From Alisma plantago-aquatica (lineage: Eukaryota; Streptophyta; Magnoliopsida; Alismatales; Alismataceae), in NCBI GenBank assembly GCA_963693085.1, contig OY856412.1, forward strand, positions 1,411,656,894 to 1,411,720,893: DNA of 64,000 nucleotides, written 5' to 3'. How positions within the stretch are numbered: position 1 is the stretch's first letter; the number at the start of each line of letters is the position of its first letter. Position numbers and translations under genes: made by a program. Shown piece by piece: positions 1 to 10,949 of this stretch. A model generated the notes under the pieces. That model made no database searches and was not told where the DNA came from. It saw nothing but the letters and a program-made list of their open reading frames with translations.

Positions 1-1017
1 TCCCTCGATGTTGAAGACCGGATCGAGCAGCGCGCACTCCTGGTACGCTTGATTTACGTGGCAATGCGCAAAAGCCACACCAGCTCGGAGAAGAATGAGA
101 TCGGCTCGGTGTAGATGTTGCAAGTTGACCTTGCTTCTCGTAGAAAGAGGAGTCAGCTGATCGAGATTCAAGCCCAAGTAGAGAGATATCCTGGTGACAA
201 GCCCTCCAAAATGAATCGGGGCTTTTCTCGTGCTCCTCTTCACCGCCAACACTCGTTATAGAAAGAATGCACCCCAGTTGCACTCTTGTTTCTTCAGAAG
301 CTTGTAGAGAAAGAAAAGATCGGGCTCCTGGAATTTACTGAGGGCAAGATCACTTCGAGCAAAGATGGTGGAACTCAACATCCGGTGCAATACCCGAACA
401 AATGGGTGCTCGAAGTCGGCTACCACAGCGTTGTGGTAGCTCACCGACCGTCAATGCGGGACCGTCACCAACTCGGAGAAGATGGATGGATAATCGGTGC
501 GGTTGTCCGGCCGCCGGTGGTCGTACTGAGAATGATTCTAATTGAAGATCCTATTGAATTGGCGAAGCGTGAGGGTATAGTCACGGTTGTACAGCCGGAA
601 AGACACCCGGCCCTTTATCCATTCATGGTCGGTGGCGACTACGTTGTTGGGCACGACGCAGACGTCAAGCGACGCCATGAACTCTGCCACCAACTCTTTA
701 TATGTCGGCCAGTCATTGAAGAACGACTGACCATCCGTATGGTAGCGCAACACATCGGGCCTTTGCCCCGTGTGACAGGACTGCCCCTGCAGAACATAGG
801 CCAAATTGGCCTCAAACCCGAGGTCTCAGATCATTTCCCGGTCCACATACCGGGTGGGTTCGATCTTCCTTTTTAAGATCTCCTTGTAGATCTTCTTCAC
901 CTCTGTGGATGGATGCATCATGCGCAGCCGTGCAACCGACCCGGGAGGAGGTGGCACAAACTCCGGGATATCCTTCGGGTCCACACGTGAAGAAGATGCT
1001 CCAGCGACGTGAACCAT
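1..1017 (-). pseudogene. Athila ORF2, 'putative plant transposon protein' family
   Basis: This decayed frame lies between integrase and the missing 3' LTR, the place where Athila elements often carry an extra or env-like ORF. Readable pieces are 1017-826 (VPPPPGSVARLRMMHPS), 804-538 (WPTYKELVAEFMASLD, GRVSFRLYNRDYTLTLRQF) and 444-256 (HPFVRVLHRMLSSTIFARS, then DLFFLYKLL). The pieces are split by stops and frame changes. The wording fits the plant family usually labelled putative plant transposon protein (function unknown). The last piece aligns without gaps to ORF2 of the SIRE-like element at 30060-30170. No signal peptide or clear membrane segment is visible, so a true envelope role is not supported. 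Bases 1-250 are presumably its tail; I recognise nothing there. Confidence 0.7.
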
Positions 1018-1220
1018 GTTGGCGACGAGAAAGGGATTAGAAAGAGAGCTCGGTGCAGAATGGAGATATGAATCTCCGCTCGGTGATGATCGTCGCTCGG
1101 TGATGCTGGTCTTTGCTCTTGGATGGCTCGGGGGAGTGCTCGGTGATGCTTAGGGGAGTGCTCGGTGCAAAGGGAGGAGATCACTCTGAAGGTGTGACGT
1201 CAAATGACGTAATGATTCTC

Positions 1221-1228
1221 CTTAAATA
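1221..1228 (-). promoter_or_regulatory. TATA-like box of putative Athila ORF2 promoter
   Basis: The minus strand reads CTATTTAAGG here, just downstream of the palindrome cluster and about 200 bp upstream of the ORF2 start at 1017. Two TGACG words (bZIP-type) lie at 1195-1208. Assignment as a promoter is inference from position. Confidence 0.45.
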
Positions 1229-1256
1229 GACTTGGCCGGCGCCACTGTTAGCCCGT

Positions 1257-1797
1257 TGATACCATCGACGCGAGTCGATGGTATCGACACTGGTCGATGC
1301 TATCCGCCCCTCACATGGTATCGACGGTCGTCAATTGCTGGATCTTGAAACCTGGATCACTGACGTGTCGATACCATCGACATGGGTCGATGGTATCGAC
1401 ACTGCACCCGGATCGATGACGTGGAAGCCGCGATCGCCGTCAATTTGTTTGCGCGGATCGGTGACATGGATGGTCGATACCATCGACTCGGGTCGATGGT
1501 ATCGACTTTTTTTCATTGCGACACCGCCACTTTGCATTTCAACCTGTAACCATGTCGATACCATCGACGAGGCCATTGATGGTATCGAGTTGACTGAGAC
1601 AAATCGGTCTGCACTTCTCCAGATATCTCGATGGTATCGACTCCCATGTCGATACTATCGACTTTTCCTTCTCAACCACCTGTAGGTATGTCGATACCAT
1701 CGACGAGGCCGTCGATGGTATCGACTCAGAACGAAATCTGTAGTCGTCAACCTATACCCTTGTCGATACCATCGACGCGTGTGTCGATGGTATCGAC
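1257..1797 (-). promoter_or_regulatory. Cluster of seven palindromes upstream of Athila ORF2
   Basis: Seven copies of a 33-36 bp inverted repeat (TCGATACCATCGAC, 3-7 bases, GTCGATGGTATCGA) lie at 1257-1286, 1367-1400, 1473-1506, 1554-1588, 1628-1662 (arms in opposite order), 1690-1725 and 1762-1797. Spacing is about 70-110 bp. Several are preceded by an AACCT-like word, so the ancestral unit was longer than the palindrome. On the minus strand the cluster ends about 30 bp upstream of a TATA-like box and 240 bp upstream of ORF2. The same palindrome occurs five times in the LTR. Confidence 0.85.
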
Positions 1798-1910
1798 TCT
1801 GCCTCAGCCTGCACAATGAACAAACAGATCAAGGTATCTTCTTTACACTAAAAATTGAACAAAAATAAATCAACCTACGATTATAAATAAACTATCCTAA
1901 TGTACCAATG

Positions 1911-1928
1911 GTTGGGTTTCCTCCCAAC
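1911..1928. other. Conserved Athila hairpin after integrase
   Basis: The plus strand reads GTTGGGTTTCCTCCCAAC, a 6-bp stem with a 6-base loop, 13 bases beyond the integrase stop. A very similar GTTGGGAGG-type stem is, from memory, widespread at this place in Athila/Tat elements. Its role is unknown to me. Confidence 0.6.
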
Positions 1929-1940
1929 AAGCGCCCTTAT

Positions 1941-3416
1941 TTAACGTCTTAGGCTAGACTGCTTCCAAGCATCTCTACCATCCAAAAGTGAAATGAGTTT
2001 GACCTCATTCACCTTCCTCTTGTAATTCTCCCCAAAATAGAGCTTCAGCCTTTGTCCATTCACCAAAAACGTGGTATCACCATCACACACTAAGATCGCG
2101 CCGTGTGGTTTGACCTCTTCCACCACGAACGGTCGACTCCACCGGGATTTGAGCTTCCCGGGATGCAACTTGAGTCGTGAGTTGAACAACAAAACACTAT
2201 CTCCCTTCTTGAATGTGCGCAACTCGATGTGGCGATCGTGGATCCACTTTGTGCACTCCTTGTATATCCGTGCATTCTCATACGCCATCATCCTTAGCTC
2301 GTCCAACTCATTCAATTCAAGCATCCTCTTTCTCCCCGCTTCATTGTAACTCAAATTTAGCCTTCTAAGCGCTCAATGGGCCTTGTGCTCCAACTCAATT
2401 GGAAAATGACAAGCCCGGCCATATGCCAACCTAAAAGGCGTGGTGCCTATAGGTGTTTTGTAAGCCGTCCTATATGCCCACAATGCATCCGGTAGTAGGG
2501 CACTCCAGTTCTTCCTCGTGGATGCCACCGTATGCTCTAGAATCTTCTTAATTTCATGGTTTGAGACCTCCACCTACCCTTGGGTCTGTGGGTGATATGG
2601 GGTGCCTATGTTGTGCTTGACCCCATATTTCTTCAATAATGTTGAAAACTTTTGATTCCTAAAATGTGTACCCCCATCACTGATTATCATTCAGGGTACC
2701 ACAAACCTGCAGAAAATATTTTCCTTCACGAATCTGCACACTACAGTGGAATCATTAGTCCTTGTGGGTATTGCTTCCACCCACTTCGACACATAATCAA
2801 CTGCTCATAAAATGTATAAATTGGAGTTCGAGGACACAAAAGGTCCCATGAAATCTATGCCCGAAAGATCAAATACCTCCACTTCCTAAAACACATTCAA
2901 GGGCATCTCCTGTCGCTTTGAGATATTACCTGCATGCTGGCAAGAATCACATTGCCTCACAAAATCGTAGGCATCCCGAAATAAAGTTGGCCAATAGAGG
3001 CCACTTTCCAAAACCTTAGCTGTCGTGCGCGAGCTGGCGTGGTGTCCTCCCGTGGGTGATGCATGGCAATGTTGGAGAACGCTCTCGTACTCCATTTCAG
3101 GCACACACCTGTGCAAGATACCGTCCCTGCATTGCTTAATAAGAAGTGGATCATCCCAAAAATAATATCTTAAAGAATGGAAAAATCTTTTCTTCTCCTG
3201 ATATGACCAATCTTCCGGGATGATCCCGCAAGCCAAATAATTTACAATCTCAGCGAACCAACGATCTTTAGAGTTAATTTTCAAAAGGTGTTCATCCGGA
3301 AACGTCTCGGTTATGGGTATATGTAAATCTTTTTCATCCACCCTTTCTAACCTAGACAAATGATCCCCAACAACATTTTCAATCCCATATTTATCCTTGA
3401 TTTCGATGTCAAATTC
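1941..3416 (-). pseudogene. pol: Athila integrase
   Basis: Integrase inserts the DNA copy into the host genome. In frame with the RNase H part it shows an HHCC-type zinc region ending CDSCQ (about 2930-2960). The catalytic Asp follows in SGIDFMGPF (about 2840), the second Asp in IISDGGTHF (about 2680), and the Glu in [12 protein letters not shown] (about 2540). The C-terminal strand-rich part (2354-1941) has FKKGDSVLLFNSRLKLHPG and SRWSRPFVV. In-frame stops occur at 2886-2888, near 2775 and 2700, just before 2573, and at 2373. All three catalytic residues remain readable. Confidence 0.88.
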
Positions 3417-4484
3417 TTATAAGAGAAAAATCCACCTAATGAGTCTAGGCTTTGCATCTTTTTTCTCCATTAAGTATTTTATTGCGGCATGGTCAGTCCA
3501 TACAACTACTTTAGATCCAACTAAATACTGCCGGAATTTTTCAAAAGCGAAAACAATGGCGAGTAATTCTTTTTCCGTAGTTGTATAATTTAATTGGGCA
3601 TCATTCAAGGTCTTTGAAGCATAGAAAATCATGGCGGGCTTATTGTCAACCCGCTGCCCCAACACAACTCCTACCGCAAAGTCTGAAGCGTCACACATTA
3701 GTTCAAAGGGTTTTGTCCAATCCGGTGTTTGAACAACCGGTGCAGAAAGTAGCTTTTCTTTTAACACTTCGAACGCATGTAGACACTTATCATTGAAATA
3801 AAAAACCGCATCTTTCTCCAAAAGCTCGGATAGAGGTTTCGCGATTTTAGAAAAATCTTTTATAAATCGTCGATAGAACCCGGCATGTCCCAAGAAACGT
3901 CTTACCCCTTTTACAGAATTTGGTGGGGGCAATTTGGAAATGACCTCAATTTTTACCGGATCCACCTCTAAACCTTTACTAGAAACCTTATGTCCTAGCA
4001 CTATTCCCTCATTCACCATCATGTGACATTTTTCCCAATTTAGGACCAAATGTGTGTCCTCACAGCACTGTAAAACTTTGTCTAGATTATAGAGACATTC
4101 ATCAAACGATGCACCATGCACCGAAAAGTCATCCATAAAAACCTCGAGACAATGCTCTACCATGTCAGAAAATATGGCGAGCATACAGCGTTGAAACGTC
4201 GCCGGTGCATTGCATAAACCAAAAGGCATGCGGCGGTATGCAAAAGTCCCATAGGGACAAATGAAAGTAGATTTCTCTTAATCCGAAGGATCAATCGAGA
4301 TCTGGTTGTACCCCGAGTACCCGTCAAGAAAACAGAAATGTGATCTACCGGCAAGACGCTCTAAGATTTGATCAATGAACGGTAAAGGAAAGTGATCCTT
4401 TAGCGTGGCGGCATTCAAACGGCGGTAGTCAATGCAAACTCGCCACCCGGTTACCAATCGGGTGGTGACATGTTCATTTAGCAA
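3417..4484 (-). pseudogene. pol: Athila reverse transcriptase and RNase H
   Basis: RT copies the RNA genome and RNase H degrades the RNA strand. Visible blocks in order are GWRVCIDYRRLN, HFPLPFIDQILERL, FCFLDGYSGYNQI, a TAA at 4278-4280, then [16 protein letters not shown], the active-site block [11 protein letters not shown] (MDD form of the catalytic aspartates), [15 protein letters not shown], and RNase H with [14 protein letters not shown] and WTDHAA. The stretch is one frame broken by the TAA at 4278 and a TAA at 3417-3419, where relatives have Gln. From here to 1941 the frame does not change again. Confidence 0.9.
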
Positions 4485-6642
4485 ATTTTTTTGTGACAGT
4501 AATTCCCCCCTTCTTAGGGACTACCTGTGTGGGACTCACCCATGTCGAGTCTGATATGGCGTAAATAATACCTGCAGTAAGAAGTTTAATGACCTCCTTC
4601 TTCACAACCTCCATCATGCTTGGATTGAGACGTCGTTGAGGTTGAATCACGGGCTTGGCTCCCTCCTCGAGCCGAATCTTGTACTGACATAGAGTAGGGG
4701 AAATCCCCTTGATATCTGCAACGGACCACCCAAAATCTCCCCAGTGGTTCTTCATCACTATCAACAGTTGCTCCTCCTCATCCGCACTCAAATAGGCAGA
4801 AATGATAACTGGTAACTTATCTTCCTCAGCTAGGAAGACATATTTGAGATGTGGTGGCAACGGCTTTAATTCAAGATCCGGCGGGCTGATCAAAGATGAT
4901 TGAAGCGGCGGGGGAAGTTCACCTAAATCTTCATAATGCCTCTCATAGAAGCATGGAAGCATCTGAAGCATTTTAGCGCACTCCTTGAGTGAATTGCTCC
5001 GCATCCAATCATGTGCAATGTTTAACAAACACGCCTCCAATGGTAATTCCAGAAATGCATCAGAAACAGAAATAGAAATCACATCATCCTCTAGAGAAAG
5101 GGGAATGTCCTCATTCTCATCATTTGGGAACCCCACAGCTTTGCACAAAGAAACTACTTTGGTCTGCTCCATGATATCTACAGCCAAAGTTCCATTGTCC
5201 ACCTTGCTCATCACATGAGCCATGTCCAGAAATGGCTTCCCAAGACAGAGTGAAATATTACTATCCAGATGTTTTACCATATTGCATTGTTCCTTTGCTT
5301 TAGATGACGCAGTACTAGAAGGCATGACCATCTCAAAGCGGTCATCAGCTATGCCCAAGGTTGAGCGACCTCTCCCCATCTCTAAGATCATGTCGGCTGT
5401 ATCTTGGAAAGGACGTCCAAGTAACAACTCGTTGCCATGTTCATCCTGCATCTCCATGACTACAAAATCTGCCGGAAAGACAAATCTATCCACCTTCACT
5501 AACACATCTTCACATATTCCATAAGGTTTTACCACAGAGTTATCCGCCAATTGAATCGTCATATTGCTTGGCCGTGACTCCTTCAATCCCAGCTTTTTAA
5601 ATGTAGAAAGGGGCATCAAGTTGATGCTTGCCCCTAAGTCACATAATGCTTCACCAAATTTAAACTTCCCAATATAACAAGAAATGTTAAAGCACCCGAG
5701 ATCTTGCCTCTTTGGCGGTAAAGTGCCCATGATGAAGGCACTCACTTGCTCCTTTAGCACGACAACCTCTGTATCCGGAATTTTCCTCTTTTTGGTTATG
5801 ACATCCTTTAGAAACTTCCCGTATGAAGGAATTTGCTCAATAGCTTCCAGTAAAGGGATATTGACTGAAAGCTTCCTAAAAGTGTCTAAGAACTTCTTGA
5901 ACTGCGCATCTGCCTTCCTCACCTTAGCACTATTTGGATACGGGACCGGAACAACTTGTTCCCTTTGATGAGGTGGCACATAAGGTGTCTTTTTCTGAGA
6001 TTCCTCCTCTGCAACCTGTTCTTCAGTATCATCTACAACTGTGTCCTCAACCTGCCCTGTGACTGATATGGGCTGCTCCTCATTGGATTTACCTTCTTCT
6101 TCAGTTTGTGGTGTGCTTGTCTCCTCGGCCCTTGGATTCAACAATTTCTTGTCACTTCTTAGCAGAATAGCCTTTGCTTGCTGATTTCCCCCGGGAACAT
6201 TGGTATTCCTCGGAAAACCTGGATGTGCCAGTTTCTTCAAACTGGCAATCTCGGCTGCCATCTGTGCCATAGATGTCTCAATGGTCCTCATTTGAGCCCC
6301 ATGGCTCTGCAATGTTTGCCCAAATTGATTCATGAACTCTCCTTGCTGCTTGATTTGCTGGCCAAACGTATTCATTAGCTCTTGATTTTGCTTTATAACC
6401 TGATTGAGCAGCTCCGTGCTCTTATCTTCTGCTACTGGCGTGGGTTTGGCATTCAGATCCTGTAGAAAATTATTTGGATCCTTCCACGAGAACTTTTTAT
6501 CTTTTCTCCATGAATAGTCATTGTTCCTATATCCTTGCTGTTGTCTCATGTATTTGACTTGAGCCTCATCCTCGAACTCATTTTCCTCCTTTTGCAATAG
6601 CTTCTTGGCGAGAAGATCCATCTTCTCATTCAGCTCTTTCAT
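4474..6642 (-). pseudogene. pol: Athila gag C-terminus, aspartic protease and start of RT
   Basis: This 722-residue frame continues the gag frame past the TAG at 6700. The first third is a Gln- and Glu-rich linker. The protease motif is CDLGASINLMPL (family form of D-S/T-G), followed by LLLGRPFQDTADM. The C-terminal part is the Athila RT lead-in: YVFLAEEDKLPVIIS, DIKGISPTLC, GAKPVIQPQRRLNP and WVSPTQVVPKKGG. It ends by a frameshift at an A-rich run near 4485-4492, after which RT continues in another frame. The protease would mature Gag-Pol; the copy is inactive because RT is out of frame. Confidence 0.87.
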
Positions 6643-6699
6643 TGCCTTGGACTCTCCTGCAACTCGAACTTGCTCTACCGGGCCTCTTTCTCTCTCACC

Positions 6700-7461
6700 C
6701 TAGGACTGCTTTCTAGGCATATTCTTGAGTATCTCCCAGCATCTAGTGTCTGTATTGTTCAGAAAGAAACCTGACCCAGATGAATCCAGATTACTCCTAT
6801 CATGCTCAGAGAGAGCAAAATATAAGATCTTCACCTGCGTCTCTTTGTCCAACCCATGATGCGGGCACCTCCTCAGCATAACCTGAAATCTCTCCCAGGT
6901 CTCAGAATATGTCTCACCGGCCTGTTGGGTGAAGTTATGAATCTTCCGGATCATGTCGTTAGTCTTCTCATGAGGGAAGAACCTCTCAAAGAAGACCTCC
7001 ACCATATGGTCCCAGGACTCCACGAACTCATCGTCCAAATTATGCAGCCACTCTCGCGCGGCTCCCGCCAAAGAACTCGGGATGAGCTTGAGATACAGTG
7101 CATCTTGTGGAAACCGATCAATTTTTACCATGTCACAGTTTTCAACAAACTGGCTGATGTGCGCGACAGGGTCCTCATTCTTGAGCCCATGAAAAGCATT
7201 CGACTTGACCAGATTTATCAAAGCCGGATCAATCTTATATGTCGGTATGTTGATTGCCTGCTTCTTTATAGGCCCCTTGGAAGCTGATGCGGAAGAAGCC
7301 TTGCTCTTCTCCCATATGGTCTGTGCGTCGGCCATCTCTTCCTGTTCAAGTTCGGAATCTACCTCTTCTTGCTCTTGCTCTTGATAATCCTCGTCCCCAG
7401 GTCCTTCCAGCGGAACCTTGGGTGTGCGTTCCACGTAGTCAGTACTACGCGTCTGCACCAT
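6700..7461 (-). pseudogene. gag: Athila gag (capsid region)
   Basis: This encodes the structural Gag that packages element RNA into virus-like particles. The start at 7461 opens a 253-residue frame containing a Retrotrans_gag-type core: YLKLIPSSLAGAAREWL, then FFERFFPHEK and FTQQAGETYSETWERF. It lies about 160 bp inside the primer site, as expected. A TAG at 6700-6702 ends it. The next ORF (6642-4474) is in the same frame, so gag and protease were once one continuous reading frame and this stop is secondary. The N-terminus is rich in Glu, Gln and Asp (QEQEQEEVDSELEQEEM). Confidence 0.85.
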
Positions 7462-7624
7462 ACACAGTACCTGAAATAAGAAAATTTGAGTTCAGTACAG
7501 TGTTGTGACGAGTATAAAAATTTTCAAACAATTTAAAAATATTTGAAGTTGAATGAAAATTAAAAAAAAAATGTGGCCTAGAGTGGCTGCTCGTAGCACT
7601 CGAAGTGCCAACAGTTTCGCCGTA

Positions 7625-7642
7625 TCCCCAGCAACGGCGCCA
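7625..7642 (-). other. Athila primer-binding site (tRNA-Asp type)
   Basis: The minus strand reads TGGCGCCGTTGCTGGGGA, which is complementary to the 3' end of plant tRNA-Asp apart from one likely mismatch. It lies six bases inside the 5' LTR and fixes element orientation and LTR boundary. Confidence 0.88.
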
Positions 7643-7648
7643 AAAACT

Positions 7649-9265
7649 TGACGTGTATTTTACTACGCGTTAAAAACGCAAGTATACGCGTCGAGTAGTA
7701 TAGGCCTTGTGAGGCCCGAGTCGAACACAGGGATACTCGGAAATGTTGGAGACTCCTACTAACTATTTGCGATCAGCTAAGCCGAAAAACAAATTGGGGT
7801 TGTTGAACAAAATTAAAAGAAAATAAAAATAAAACAAAGCAAACAATCGATTAAAGGTTAATTTAATCAATTCAAAAGGGTATCTTTAGGACTGCGGTTT
7901 CACCGCGGGTTTTCATTGTATTAGATTTTATATAATGCCTCAATCTTCTCTCTCTATCCGGGTAATGGCCTAAAAATAGAATTGCCCACTATCGTGGTGC
8001 AATTCACTACTTAGGTTTAGGTCGGTTCCACCGTCGTAGTAACCTATCCCCTAAACTAAGTGCATTTCGAACAATCTCTCAGTATCCACCATTAATTTTA
8101 CACCACCTTGGTCAAGGGATTTATCAATTAACGTAGATTTCATCTCTTTTTAGCCATTAATTCTTCTTTCAAAGTGATTAAGGGCATTAGATTATTATTA
8201 TGGTGACCAAGCATAACAATATATGGAGAAAACGAAACTATACCACGGATTTAAGAGAGAAAATATGAATTAATATTATAAAACTATCATACAATGAATC
8301 CCCGGGCTACTCCCGGTCCTAAAGATGAAGGGGATTAGCCCCGCATGTTCATCTCAAACAAGTACAAGGTAGAGATAGGGGAAATCATGTGAAAAACATG
8401 AATTGAGAGGGAAAACCCCTGAACGGAGAAGAATCGATTGATCCTTTGCGTAGAACACGTGCTCTCCCGCCTTTCGGTGGTGAAATCCGTCTTCTTCGTC
8501 GTCCGGATCGACTGGGATGACCTTCTGGCCTCCGTTCTCCTCTCTCTCGCTCCTCGGTACTTGTGCAATGGCTCCCCCTGATCCTTCTTTCCTCTGGCCA
8601 GCCGTCATTAGGTATAAGTCCCTAATTAGGTCGTTAATTAACTCCAGCCGTCCGATTGAGATCAATCTGAATCCAACGCATATCTGACGGCGTCGATACC
8701 ATCGACACGGGTCGATGGTATCAACCCCGTGTGGTAGCGGCAGCCCTTGATTTCTTTTCGTCCGAGAGCCTATTGTAGTCTCGATACCATCAACTTGGGT
8801 CGATGGTATCGACCTCCCTCTAGCGACGGCTTTTTCGTTTTGTGTCGCTGCAGCCTCCTTGTGTCGATGATATCGACGGGGTGTCGATACTATCGACTGC
8901 TTCATCGCCAACAACCTGAAGGTGACTCGATACCATCGACATCCCTGTCGATAGTATCGACGCTTTGCTGCTCCTTTCGGCTGGCAACCTGTGACCATGT
9001 CGATGGTACCGACTTCCGTCGATGGTATCGATGGAAGAAAATACTCGTTTGTCCTGAAATTCAAAGACAAGATCACATAACTTCACACAATTAATAATAA
9101 TTTGACAATTAATGCTCAAAATGATGAAATAAAGGGGATTTGACATAAAATAGTGGCAAAGACCAAAATAGATGAATTATGCAACGTTAACCATAAAAAT
9201 GACTAATAAAAGCATAAAACACATATCAAACAGGTCTATAAATGCGACTCAAAATCATCGCATCA
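7649..9265 (-). repeat. Athila 5' LTR
   Basis: The inner end, TGACGTG on the plus strand at 7649, lies six bases beyond the primer-binding site. The outer end is CA at 9265, so on the minus strand the LTR reads TGATGC to GTCA, about 1617 bp. The outer end is set by where similarity to the intact copia LTR (14284 onward) resumes. The outer part holds five palindromes (8692-9031). A weak TATA-like TTATACC lies at 8611-8617, about 75 bp downstream on the minus strand. The partner LTR is outside the window, so length and age cannot be checked. Confidence 0.8.
8692..9031 (-). promoter_or_regulatory. Five palindromes in Athila LTR U3
   Basis: Copies of the same inverted repeat as at 1257-1797 lie at 8692-8724, 8780-8813, 8862-8897, 8925-8962 and 8999-9031. 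They sit upstream of the presumed LTR transcription start on the minus strand. The flank AACCTG before the last unit also matches the internal cluster. Different units carry different point changes. Confidence 0.85.
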
Positions 9266-10495
9266 TTCACCAACCTGAGCTGATCGGTTCAACTCTTGAG
9301 CCGATCGGTTGGAGTAGCAGACTGTACAAATCAGTCAATTGCAGTTTCAATCAATCTGATACTCTAATCAATCGGTCCAACACCTTGAACACTATGATAC
9401 CGAGCTATCAATTGATTGAGTGTTTAATTAAACTACTAAACTCCTTTAGTAATCAATCTAAACATTGTTTGTGGATAAACTCCTCTTCCAGGTTAAATCC
9501 TATGTGTGTGACCCTGCAGGTCCATTTCACGTTGGTAGTGAAAGTCCATAAAACTTATGACTTCACAAGCAAAGAGCGGTGCCTAGTCGCACATTTGTGA
9601 TACCCAAGTGAAATAGAAAGTTGGAGAACAACTTTCAATCCTACAATCCATGGATGGTGTTACAGTGAATGTATAATTCCTTTGTCACTGATATCTAGAA
9701 TGAACTCAAGGCATGGATCAGTCATCATGTCAATGTTCATTCACTTTCTTGATCTCAGATTAGATTGGAGGAGATATGTATGACATCAATATCACATATT
9801 GATTCACACATGCGTGTGCACGCCTATCTCAATCCTACTCATCAAATGGCCATGGATATCAAACTCCCTCAGGAGGGACAAATCCCATATCTATCACTCA
9901 CCCCTCAAAAGCCCCATGTGTCAAAGCCACCCAATCATCACCTTTATAACAACCCATGTTTCAGGACTGCGTTTGATGATGTCAAAGTGTACCCAAGGAC
10001 ATGTGTTGAGTGTAGTGATTTCAGGTCAAAGAATCACACTCACCACCATCACTGTGAGAACTGAATGTGTCTACCATGTCATGGTTCAATGTGTCAAACT
10101 CACGGTGGGTTTGTCCGGTAAACTTGTTCTCTAACAAGTACCTATGTGTTTGGTTTGATATCTCCATATCATGACTAATGAGATTCTGTCATCAACCAAC
10201 ACCACAATCTAGTTTTGTGTGTCATTTCTGTCTATCTACCTTCCACAATGACATCCGACTAGGGACATAATAAGAATGTACAAACTCTTAGCATCTGTAT
10301 GATCTCATCGTTTAGGTCCTCAACCTGAAAGCATACGTCATTGAGTACTGTCATTCTCTAGACATTCAATCTGTTCTATCACTATCTCATATGATTGAAT
10401 CAGAAAGAATTGGAAGCTTGCCTTTGATCTTTATCAAATCAATCTTAATGTATCCCACCAATCATCCCATGATTGGCTCTCAGGGCATACCAACA
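9266..10495 (-). repeat. Copia 3' LTR, part
   Basis: This matches 14284-15506 closely along its length. The inner end is CAACA at 10491-10495, next to the polypurine tract. The other roughly 960 bp of the LTR are missing because the Athila insertion lies at its left edge. Confidence 0.85.
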
Positions 10496-10510
10496 GACTC
10501 CCACTTGCAC
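10496..10510 (-). other. Copia polypurine tract
   Basis: The minus strand reads GTGCAAGTGGGAGTC directly before the LTR start TGTTGG. This is the usual AAGTGGGAG form next to copia 3' LTRs and sets orientation. Confidence 0.75.
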
Positions 10511-10949
10511 TGTGAGCCAATCACCCTTGAATCATATTCATAGTGATCTTCAAACATGTCCCACATGTTAATGTACTCTAGTTCTATCATAGTGAGTTAT
10601 GGAAACACCTTGCCAAAGTTGGTATTAATTGTATGTCTCTCATCTCTTCACTGTACGTCACACATATGAGATGGAGTTGCCATAATATGTGATCTAGTAT
10701 TCCTTTGCTAACTTTTAGCCACATTGCATGACCAAGCATTCCTAACTTGTCATCAATGACCGGAATAACTATAAGTTCATCTCTATGAATCCAAGATCCA
10801 TATAGTATCCACTAATGTTCTCGAACACACGGATACTCAGCTTTTCCTTTTAAACAACTTTAGTGGAACGTTTCCATTTATCAACAAACATTCATTTTTA
10901 TATATCCCATATATATTTTGCGATTAATTTTCTGTCCTTTTTGGAAGTT

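Larger units (their letters stand above)
1..9265 (-). mobile_element. Athila-type Ty3 LTR retrotransposon, 3' end outside window
   Basis: The order on the minus strand is 5' LTR (9265-7649), tRNA-Asp-type primer site, gag, protease, reverse transcriptase, RNase H, integrase, a conserved hairpin, a palindrome cluster and an extra ORF. The RT and protease wording ([20 protein letters not shown]) and the primer site are those of the Athila lineage. The right LTR end (CA at 9265) abuts copia LTR sequence, so the element inserted there, and the missing half of that copia LTR should lie left of base 1. The 3' LTR is not in the window. A few stops and one frameshift make the copy non-functional but fairly young. 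Confidence 0.9.

Noticed and set aside
286..876. 196-residue plus-strand ORF
   Set aside because: It is the antisense shadow of the decayed Athila ORF2, whose minus-strand reading has family motifs.
1278..1685. ORFs in the palindrome cluster on both strands
   Set aside because: The palindrome lacks stops in some frames, so open frames are expected by composition.
1257..1797. CRISPR-like array of palindromic repeats with unique spacers
   Set aside because: Repeats are inverted-repeat units with variable arms, one unit has reversed arm order, spacers share AACCT words, and the context is a plant retrotransposon. No cas genes.
8354..9076. 240-residue minus-strand ORF in the Athila LTR
   Set aside because: It runs through palindromes and LTR sequence; repeated Ser-Thr and Arg-Tyr words come from the palindromes. 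No conserved domain.
9172..10134. ORFs at 9172-9600, 9765-10064 and their copies at 14280-15071 as genes
   Set aside because: They lie wholly inside the copia LTRs and match each other only because the LTRs are duplicates.
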